Origin: Bacteroidota bacterium
GTDB taxonomy: Bacteria; Bacteroidota; Bacteroidia; Chitinophagales; Chitinophagaceae
Direction of reading: 5' to 3'
DNA length: 5,945 nt
NCBI GenBank assembly: GCA_026391115.1
Contig: JAPLER010000137.1
Span: 12,555-18,499, forward strand
Shown here: in pieces, positions 1 through 5,200 of the stretch
How the letters are laid out: each line of letters begins with the position of its first letter
Position numbering within the stretch: the first letter of the stretch is position 1
The notes under the pieces: model-generated
The model's input: only the letters and a program-made list of their open reading frames with translations
Database searches by the model: none
Told to the model about the DNA's origin: nothing
Translations under genes and position numbers: made by a program

Positions 1-1056
1 GCAATACTTAGCTCATTAGCATTGTTTGTAATGCCAAATTCATCAACAGTTTGGATGGCAGCAGGAACTTTATGGATTTTAGATTCTTGCATCAATATTA
101 GTATGGAGCCATTTAGAGCTTTTGTGGGTGATAACCTTAATGATAAACAAATGAGCTTTGGCTATGCTATGCAAAGTATGTTTATTGGTTTGGCTTCTTT
201 TATTTCTGGTTATTTACCTTCTAAATTAGTGGAATGGTTTCACGTTAGCAGAGATAAAGGTGCTGGTGGAATTCCTCAAAATATAATGTGGAGTTTTTAC
301 ATTGGTGGTGCAGTTTTTCTGTCTGCAGTTTTATATACTGTAATATTTAGCAAAGAATATCCTCCTAGTAATGAAAATTGGAAAGAAGATTTACAGAAAG
401 AAGAAGGCAAAGGAATTGTTGCAGAAATTATTGATGCCATAAAAAATATGCCTATTCAAATGAAACGCCTAGCTGTAGTGAATTTCCTTACTTGGCCTGG
501 TTTGTTTTTGATGTGGTTTTTTTATAGCAATGGTGTTGCTGTTCAAATTTTTGGTGGTGACGCTAAAACTAATCCAGATGTTTTTACACAAGGAATTGAA
601 TATGCTGGTAAAACTTCTGCTATCTTAAATTTGGTTACTTTCATATTTGCATTTACGCTTCCTTTTTGGGTAAGTAAATTAGGTAAGAAATTGACTCACA
701 CTACTTGTTTGTTAATTGGAGGCATTGGTTTAATCTCTGTATTCTTTGTTCATAATCCTAGCTTTTTATATCTTTCTATGGGAATGGTAGGCATAGCTTG
801 GGCATCAATTTTATCAATGCCATATTCAATGTTAGCAGGTTGTTTGCCAAAAGAAAAAATGGGTGTTTATATGGGTATTTTCAATTTCTTCATTGTGTTA
901 CCTGAAATTTTAGCTTCATTGTTTTTTGGAAAAATTATGGATGGGGTATTGCATAATGATAGACTTGCTGCTGTTTTAATTGGAGGTTGTTTATTGTGCA
1001 CAGCAGGTATTGTGTGTGCTTTAATTATTAAAGAAAATAAAGAAATTACTGCTTAA
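1..1056 (+). CDS. SLC45/GPH-type MFS sugar symporter, 5'-truncated
   Basis: Inner-membrane secondary transporter, probably a cation-coupled importer of a disaccharide or maltodextrin. The frame is open to base 1, so the gene starts outside the window; a TTG at 22 is not a believable start. About 351 residues are visible, against roughly 430-460 for the family, so about three N-terminal helices are missing. About nine hydrophobic segments remain, consistent with TM4-TM12, and a charged cytoplasmic loop rich in Lys/Glu lies near the middle. Two stretches resemble SLC45/sucrose-symporter proteins: SMEPFRAFVGDNL near the left edge (compare the SMGPCRAL-type motif), and MPYSMLAG followed by MGVYMGIFNFFIVLPEI in the C-terminal half. 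The periplasmic alpha-glucan hydrolase follows after 18 bases on the same strand, which suggests co-transcription and a maltodextrin or maltose substrate. The family call is firm; the substrate is inferred from context. Confidence 0.87.
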   Translation, partial: AILSSLALFVMPNSSTVWMAAGTLWILDSCINISMEPFRAFVGDNLNDKQMSFGYAMQSMFIGLASFISGYLPSKLVEWFHVSRDKGAGGIPQNIMWSFYIGGAVFLSAVLYTVIFSKEYPPSNENWKEDLQKEEGKGIVAEIIDAIKNMPIQMKRLAVVNFLTWPGLFLMWFFYSNGVAVQIFGGDAKTNPDVFTQGIEYAGKTSAILNLVTFIFAFTLPFWVSKLGKKLTHTTCLLIGGIGLISVFFVHNPSFLYLSMGMVGIAWASILSMPYSMLAGCLPKEKMGVYMGIFNFFIVLPEILASLFFGKIMDGVLHNDRLAAVLIGGCLLCTAGIVCALIIKENKEITA

Positions 1057-1074
1057 TTATATTAAATTTTATCA

Positions 1075-2940
1075 ATGAAAAAATTACTATTCTCGATACT
1101 TTTTGTTTTTGCCTTTTCACTTTTTACTTTCTCGCAAGTTACAGTGTTTCCAAGCAATTGGTGGGTGGGAATGAAGCATAATAAAGTACAGTTGTTGATT
1201 AAAACAAATGAAAATATCGGTTTTTCACAAGCTAATTTTCTTGGTACTAAAGCTTCTGGAATTAAGGTTGAAAAAGTCACAAAATTAGAAAATTTAAAGT
1301 ATCTACTTGTGGATATTTCAAGAAAATATTTGGCTTTGGATGTTACTATTGCTGCTTCTTGTAAAGTGGGTACAGCTAGAATAAATGTTGGAAAAGAGGT
1401 TGTAAATTTCGAACTCAAACCTCGCAGAGCTAATAGAGGTAAAGACTTTGCACAAGGTGTAACATCTGAAGATTTTATTTATTTATTAATGCCAGAACGC
1501 TTTAGCAATGGCGATAAAACAAATGATAGAATTGCTGGAATGTTGGATCAAAGTCTTGACAGAGATTCAATGTATTTACGTCATGGAGGAGACTTGCAAG
1601 GCGTTACAAATCATCTAGATTATTTGCAAAACCTTGGTGTAACTACTTTATGGATGACGCCTGTTTTAGAAAACAATCAACCCAACAGAACAGAACATGG
1701 TTATGCTTTTACCAATCATTATTCTATTGAACCAAGATTTGGTGGTGCTAATGCTTATAAGAAACTAAGTGATGAATTACATAAACGTGGAATGAAATTG
1801 ATTCAAGATGCAGTGTATAATCATATTGGTGATAAGCATATTTTATTTACCGATGCTCCTGCAAAAGACTGGTTTCATCAATGGCCTAAGTTTACTCAAA
1901 CGAGTTATAAAGACCAGCCCATATTTGATCCTTATTCTTCTGCAAAAGATAGGAAAGTTACACAAGATGGTTGGTTCACAGAACAAATGCCAGATTGGAA
2001 TCAAAACAACCCTTATGTTGCCAATTTCTTAATTCAGCACGCCATCTGGAGTGTTGAAGAATTTGGAATTGATGGCTGGAGAATTGATACTTATTTATAC
2101 AATGATTTAGAATTTATGAATAATTGCAACAAAGCAATTACTGATGAATATCCTAAAATGACAATGTTTGGAGAAACCTGGGTTCACGGTGTTCCAAGTC
2201 AGGCTTATTACACAGAGAATATTTCTAATACTAAATTCAAAAGTAATTTGCAAGGTGCTACAGATTTTCAAACTCTATTTTATGGTATTCAACCTGCGTT
2301 AAACGAAAAATTTGGCTGGACAGAAGGGGTAAACAAATTATACACAACACTTGCTTTTGATTATTTATACAAAGACCCGAACAGAAATTGTATAATGCTT
2401 GACAATCACGATTTACCAAGAAGTTTCACAAGTTTTGGAGAAGATGTTGCTAAAATGAAAATGGCTTTTGCTTGGTTGTTTACTTGTCGTGGAATTCCTC
2501 AAACATACTATGGTAGTGAGGTTTTAATGAAAGGAGGCACAAATCCTGATGGGTGGGTAAGGCTTGATTTTCCTGGTGGTTGGGAAGGCGATAAAAAAAA
2601 TGCTTTTACTGGAGAAGGCTTAACTCCTGACGAAAAAATGATGCAGGATTATTATAAAACATTAGCCAATTTTAGAAAGAAATCATCTGCTATTAAAACT
2701 GGCAAAATGATGCAGTATGTACCTCAAGATGGATTGTATGTTTACTTTAGATATGATGAAAAACAAACTATAATGTGTGTGATGAATACTGCTGAAAAAG
2801 ATAAAGAAGTAAGCTTTGAAAATTATGATGAAAGAACCAAAGGTTTTACCAAAGCAACAGATATCGTAAATAAAACAACACATCAAAATAAATTCACCAT
2901 ACCTGCAAAAACAATGTGGGTATTGGAATTGGGAAAATAA
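1075..2940 (+). CDS. Secreted GH13 neopullulanase/cyclomaltodextrinase-like alpha-glucosidase (SusA-like)
   Basis: Periplasmic retaining glycoside hydrolase that cuts alpha-1,4 links in maltodextrin, cyclodextrin or pullulan; 621 residues. Residues 1-20 form a signal peptide, probably cleaved before Gln21, with no lipobox Cys. Residues ~22-117 match the cyclomaltodextrinase N-terminal beta domain. The GH13 barrel spans ~130-530 and a C-terminal beta domain ~540-620. All GH13 regions are present: DAVYNH (245-250), GWRIDTY with nucleophile Asp338, FGETW with acid/base Glu367, and NHD with transition-state stabiliser Asp446. Region V reads MPDWN (305-309), close to the MPDLN/MPKLN of intermediate and neopullulanase subfamilies. 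FSNGDKTND (143-151) resembles the metal-binding NGD loop of the family. The chosen start gives a complete signal peptide. The gene lies 18 bases after a sugar symporter, so it probably feeds that importer. Exact specificity (pullulan, cyclodextrin or linear dextrin) cannot be read from the sequence. Confidence 0.95.
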   Translation: MKKLLFSILFVFAFSLFTFSQVTVFPSNWWVGMKHNKVQLLIKTNENIGFSQANFLGTKASGIKVEKVTKLENLKYLLVDISRKYLALDVTIAASCKVGTARINVGKEVVNFELKPRRANRGKDFAQGVTSEDFIYLLMPERFSNGDKTNDRIAGMLDQSLDRDSMYLRHGGDLQGVTNHLDYLQNLGVTTLWMTPVLENNQPNRTEHGYAFTNHYSIEPRFGGANAYKKLSDELHKRGMKLIQDAVYNHIGDKHILFTDAPAKDWFHQWPKFTQTSYKDQPIFDPYSSAKDRKVTQDGWFTEQMPDWNQNNPYVANFLIQHAIWSVEEFGIDGWRIDTYLYNDLEFMNNCNKAITDEYPKMTMFGETWVHGVPSQAYYTENISNTKFKSNLQGATDFQTLFYGIQPALNEKFGWTEGVNKLYTTLAFDYLYKDPNRNCIMLDNHDLPRSFTSFGEDVAKMKMAFAWLFTCRGIPQTYYGSEVLMKGGTNPDGWVRLDFPGGWEGDKKNAFTGEGLTPDEKMMQDYYKTLANFRKKSSAIKTGKMMQYVPQDGLYVYFRYDEKQTIMCVMNTAEKDKEVSFENYDERTKGFTKATDIVNKTTHQNKFTIPAKTMWVLELGK

Positions 2941-2948
2941 AACAATAA

Positions 2949-3380
2949 TTATTTTATAAATTTATCTATAAAAGCTTGCGGTACTTCTGCAAGCTTTCTT
3001 GTTTCATAATTGATGCACAGCATACCTGTTTTCACTTTTCCAACAACAATAGTTTTATCGTCTAAATTTTTTTCCATCAAATAAAATAAATTAAACCCAA
3101 GCTTAGAAAAATCAGTTGCTTGTATAGATATGATTACAACGTCACCATAAAACAATTCTGCCTTAAATTCAATTGCTGCATCAGCCATAATTAAACTAAT
3201 GCCTTCAATATTTAATTCGGAGTAACCTAAATTTTTTAAAAATTGTAATCTAGCTTCATGAATGATAGATAAAAAGCTGTCATTGCCTACATGTCCTCCA
3301 TAGTTCAAATCTGTAATACGAATTGATATTGAAGTTGTAAAACTAAAGTTTTCAGGTAAGGTTATTTTTATTCGATTCAT
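2949..3380 (-). CDS. Hotdog-fold acyl-CoA thioesterase (4HBT-like)
   Basis: A 143-residue cytoplasmic protein of the 4-hydroxybenzoyl-CoA thioesterase type, expected to hydrolyse an acyl-CoA (or acyl-ACP) to free acid and thiol. The length is typical of a single hotdog domain. The signature lies at residues 21-48: Arg21, Asp24, Asn26, Gly29-His30-Val31, Asn33-Asp34, then the helix motif HEARLQFL (41-48) with Glu42. It corresponds to RxxDxDxxGHVNN followed by ExxR in better-known relatives. Asn26 sits where the classic Pseudomonas 4HBT has its catalytic Asp; as recalled, a DLNYGGH signature is common in one subgroup, so this need not mean loss of activity. The gene converges on the amylase with 8 bases between stops. 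It lies downstream of ftsE across a 183-base structured gap, so it may have its own transcript. The substrate is unknown. Confidence 0.85.
   Translation of the reverse strand: MNRIKITLPENFSFTTSISIRITDLNYGGHVGNDSFLSIIHEARLQFLKNLGYSELNIEGISLIMADAAIEFKAELFYGDVVIISIQATDFSKLGFNLFYLMEKNLDDKTIVVGKVKTGMLCINYETRKLAEVPQAFIDKFIK
2971..2997 (+). terminator. Hairpin after the amylase gene, inside the convergent thioesterase CDS
   Basis: A perfect 9-bp inverted repeat, AAAGCTTGC (2971-2979) and GCAAGCTTT (2989-2997), encloses a 9-base loop. On the + strand a modest pyrimidine-rich run (cttgtttc) follows. It begins 30 bases after the GH13 stop, so it probably ends the symporter-amylase transcript. It also encodes thioesterase residues near 128-136 on the other strand. 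The T tract is short, so termination strength is uncertain. Confidence 0.5.
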
Positions 3381-3404
3381 TAAGTAAAGTTATGTAGTAA
3401 GAAC

Positions 3405-3433
3405 AAAAAAGCATCCATAAAAATGAATGCTTT
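3405..3433 (-). terminator. Intrinsic terminator between ftsE and the thioesterase
   Basis: Read on the minus strand, AAAGCATTCAT, a tetraloop of T, and ATGGATGCTTT form an 11-bp stem with one U-G wobble, overlapping and followed by a run of six T. On the plus strand the same position is an A-C mismatch and there is no comparable T tract, so minus-strand use is favoured. It lies about 130 bases after the ftsE stop and 25 bases before the thioesterase start. It could end the ftsE transcript or act as an attenuator in the thioesterase leader. Confidence 0.65.
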
Positions 3434-3442
3434 AAACTTAAG

Positions 3443-3490
3443 TACATCATAGGTAAACGGACTAAGTAAGTGATGTAAAACTAGTCGTTT
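3443..3490 (-). other. Two interleaved stems, possible H-type pseudoknot or switching hairpins
   Basis: Stem 1 pairs TACATCA (3443-3449) with TGATGTA (3471-3477). Stem 2 pairs AAACG-g-ACTA (3455-3464, one bulged G) with TAGTCGTTT (3482-3490). The arms alternate, so the stems either form a pseudoknot or exclude each other. Connecting loops are 5, 6 and 4 bases, short for a pseudoknot with both stems full length. It lies just upstream (minus strand) of the terminator at 3405-3433. A known riboswitch or sRNA family was not recognised, and chance pairing in AT-rich DNA is possible. Confidence 0.3.
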
Positions 3491-3520
3491 GATCCTACTG
3501 ATAATTATTTTTATATTAAA

Positions 3521-3556
3521 GTGAATAAAAGAAAATACAAAGCAAGTTTTATTCAC
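3521..3556 (-). terminator. 10-bp hairpin directly after the ftsE stop
   Basis: A perfect 10-bp inverted repeat, GTGAATAAAA (3521-3530) and TTTTATTCAC (3547-3556), has a 16-base loop and starts 7 bases past the ftsE stop on the minus strand. The sequence after it is AT-rich (tttaatat) without a long T run. It may be a weak terminator or a 3'-end-protecting stem of the ftsE mRNA. Confidence 0.4.
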
Positions 3557-3563
3557 AAATAAA

Positions 3564-4268
3564 TTATTCTTCTGCAACTATTGATGCTGCTGTCTTTTCG
3601 CTGTCTATTAATTTGCCAAATTCTGTTTTTAACATTCTTGATGGATAACGATTAATTACAATGAAATCATGAGTAGCCATAATAATTGCTGACCCATAGT
3701 CTTTTGCAATTTGAAACAACAGTTGCATAATTTCATCACTAGTTTCTGGGTCTAGGTTACCAGTTGGCTCATCTGCTAGTATTAATTTTGGTGAGTTTAG
3801 TAGAGCTCTAGCTATATCCACACGTTGTTGCTCCCCACCACTCATTTCATAAGTCATTTTATAAGCCTTGCTTTTTAAACCAACTTTATCAAGTACATCA
3901 TTAATTTTTTCTTCCATTAATTTTTCATCTTTCCAGCCAGTTGCTCTTAACACAAATTTTAAATTTTCATACACACTTCTATCTGTCAGCAATTGAAAGT
4001 CTTGAAAAACAACTCCTAAATTTCTTCTTAAAAATGGCACTTTCTTCCAATCCATATTTCTGATATCGTAGCCCACAACACTTGCTGAGCCTTCTTTTAA
4101 AGCCAATTCTCCATATAAAGTTTTAAGTAAACTACTTTTTCCAGTTCCTGTTTTTCCTACTAGATAAACAAACTCTCCTTTTTCTATATTGAAGTTGACA
4201 TCTTGTAAAATCAAGCTTTTGCCTTGATATATGTTGACATTTTTTAATGATACTATAGGTTCGCTCAT
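3564..4268 (-). CDS. ftsE: Cell-division ABC transporter ATP-binding protein FtsE
   Basis: Cytoplasmic ATPase that pairs with the membrane protein FtsX at the division site, where the complex controls peptidoglycan hydrolases; 234 residues, usual length. All ABC motifs are intact: Walker A GKTGTGKSS (38-46), Q-loop Gln89 in FQD, signature MSGGEQQR (142-149), Walker B LILADEP (162-168) with catalytic Glu167, D-loop GNLDP (170-174) and H-loop His200. The segment LRRNLGVVFQDFQLL, then DRSVYENL, is characteristic of FtsE and separates it from LolD-type relatives. The start at Met1 (SEP...) gives the normal N-terminus. ftsX is not adjacent in this window; from memory, the two genes are often unlinked in Bacteroidota. 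Upstream, a strong terminator isolates it from the lipoprotein gene, so its promoter should lie within about 50 bases of the start, but no exact TAnnTTTG motif is seen there. An alternative call would be a generic LolD/MacB-type ATPase. Confidence 0.9.
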   Translation of the reverse strand: MSEPIVSLKNVNIYQGKSLILQDVNFNIEKGEFVYLVGKTGTGKSSLLKTLYGELALKEGSASVVGYDIRNMDWKKVPFLRRNLGVVFQDFQLLTDRSVYENLKFVLRATGWKDEKLMEEKINDVLDKVGLKSKAYKMTYEMSGGEQQRVDIARALLNSPKLILADEPTGNLDPETSDEIMQLLFQIAKDYGSAIIMATHDFIVINRYPSRMLKTEFGKLIDSEKTAASIVAEE

Positions 4269-4316
4269 AAACTATTTTTGTGTAAAGATAAAAGAAGAAA
4301 TATTGAATATTATCTT

Positions 4317-4351
4317 AAAAAAAAATGCAGATGAAAACATCTGCAATTTTT
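4317..4351 (-). terminator. Strong intrinsic terminator after the lipoprotein gene
   Basis: TGCAGATG (4326-4333) and CATCTGCA (4338-4345) form a perfect 8-bp stem with a four-base loop. On the minus strand a run of nine T follows (4325 back to 4317). On the plus strand five T follow (4347-4351), so it could work in both directions. It starts about 40 bases after the lipoprotein stop and separates that gene from ftsE. Confidence 0.88.
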
Positions 4352-4391
4352 AAATTAATTTGTATTTGAAAGAAGAAAATTACTTGATAAA

Positions 4392-5084
4392 TTAACGTAA
4401 AGTTTTACCACCAATGATATTTACATTCACATTACCTGCCATAATATCTTTTTGACGAACTACCAATCTTGCTTCACTTACACTACCACAAGTTGCACAA
4501 CTTGCTCTGTAAGTTGTGCCTCTATATGGCACTTCTGCAGTTCCATTTTCCCAATTGGTCCCACTAAAAATGAAAAATTCTGGTGAATATTTATTGTTAA
4601 TGAATTTTAAATTATTCCCACCGCCTTCAAAAGCTACTCGCAATCCATCTGGGTCAATTGCTTCTATAACCCCTGGTGTTAAAGCTGGTAATTCAATTTT
4701 ATTTTCGTTCACACCATATTGATTCACTACTTTGCCATTATCAATGTACAATTTATCTTGGCTTAATCCTCTACTTAAAATAACATTTTGGTCAATAAAA
4801 AATTGTAATTTTCTAATGTCTTGATTGTTATTTCTTAACCTATTGTACAACTCTCTTGTAAAAGGAATCATAGAATCTTTATCATCTTGTTGTGGGCAAC
4901 AGTTATTGTTTTGTGCAATTGCTGGTGCTGTTGCAATTGGAGCATTAATAGGTGCTACAGTTGGTGCAGTTGTTGTTGTAGGCATAGCAAACTTAATAGG
5001 ACCATTATCTGTCTTTTTGCTAGACACACAACTTACTAAAGCAACTACACAAACAAAAAGAACAATTCTTGAAATTTTTTTCAT
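4392..5084 (-). CDS. Uncharacterised outer-envelope lipoprotein with Cys-Cys and CxxC pairs
   Basis: The function is not recognised. The 230-residue product begins with a lipoprotein signal peptide: Lys2-Lys3, a hydrophobic core, and lipobox LVSC with Cys19 as the lipidated residue. No Asp follows Cys19; the mature N-terminus reads VSSKK. Residues ~35-58 are a Thr/Pro/Ala-rich flexible linker with repeated AP-containing units. Cys62-Cys63 follow. Residues ~72-105 are probably helical (LYNRLRNNNQDIRKLQFFIDQ). Residues ~110-230 look beta-rich, with a Gly-Gly-Gly at 154-156, a conserved-looking NWENGTAEVPYRGTTY segment (177-192) and a CATC pair at 196-199. The CxxC could be a disulfide or a metal/redox site; its role is unknown. 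The protein is probably anchored in the periplasmic or outer-membrane leaflet. The gene lies 116 bases after the hydroxylase stop with no clear terminator between, and is closed by a strong terminator downstream. Confidence 0.85.
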   Translation of the reverse strand: MKKISRIVLFVCVVALVSCVSSKKTDNGPIKFAMPTTTTAPTVAPINAPIATAPAIAQNNNCCPQQDDKDSMIPFTRELYNRLRNNNQDIRKLQFFIDQNVILSRGLSQDKLYIDNGKVVNQYGVNENKIELPALTPGVIEAIDPDGLRVAFEGGGNNLKFINNKYSPEFFIFSGTNWENGTAEVPYRGTTYRASCATCGSVSEARLVVRQKDIMAGNVNVNIIGGKTLR

Positions 5085-5098
5085 AACAAATTTTAAAT

Positions 5099-5123
5099 TT
5101 TTGTTAGGTTGAATTTAACAAAA
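5099..5123 (-). promoter_or_regulatory. 8-bp dyad in the lipoprotein leader
   Basis: TTTTGTTA (5099-5106) and TAACAAAA (5116-5123) form a perfect inverted repeat with a 9-base spacer, ending 14 bases before the lipoprotein ATG. It could be a leader hairpin or a protein-binding operator. No T tract follows it on the minus strand, so it is unlikely to be a terminator. The function is not shown by the sequence. Confidence 0.3.
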
Positions 5124-5200
5124 CCTTTGTAAAAGTAACTTAATGTACTGCAAATTATACTACCTTAAACTAGGGGTAATGCGTAATAAGCACACTTTAA

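Noticed and set aside
1062..1418. A 118-codon leftward reading frame opposite the amylase 5' end
   Set aside because: It lies antisense to the signal peptide and N-terminal domain of a convincing GH13 gene and has no recognisable motif.
2934..2955. AAAATAA ... TTATTTT inverted repeat across the amylase and thioesterase stops
   Set aside because: The 7-bp stem is made only of A-T pairs, too weak to act as a terminator; the GC-containing hairpin at 2971-2997 is the better candidate.
3380..3577. A 65-codon leftward reading frame in the ftsE-thioesterase gap, ending in a TAATG overlap with the thioesterase start
   Set aside because: It overlaps the ftsE 3' end, runs through the hairpins and terminator, and has a Phe/Ile/Lys-rich composition typical of translated AT-rich spacer. 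The TAATG junction is tempting as translational coupling but has no other support.
4273..4280. TATTTTTG on the + strand, matching the Bacteroidota -7 element TAnnTTTG
   Set aside because: It would fire rightward into the antisense of the lipoprotein gene, straight into a terminator, and has no TTG at the expected -33 distance. It is a likely chance match in AT-rich DNA.
4825..5112. A 95-codon rightward reading frame with a small-residue hydrophobic stretch resembling a membrane helix
   Set aside because: It is the mirror of the lipoprotein's Ala/Pro/Thr linker and signal peptide; the Ala/Val/Gly-rich stretch comes from the repetitive opposite strand.
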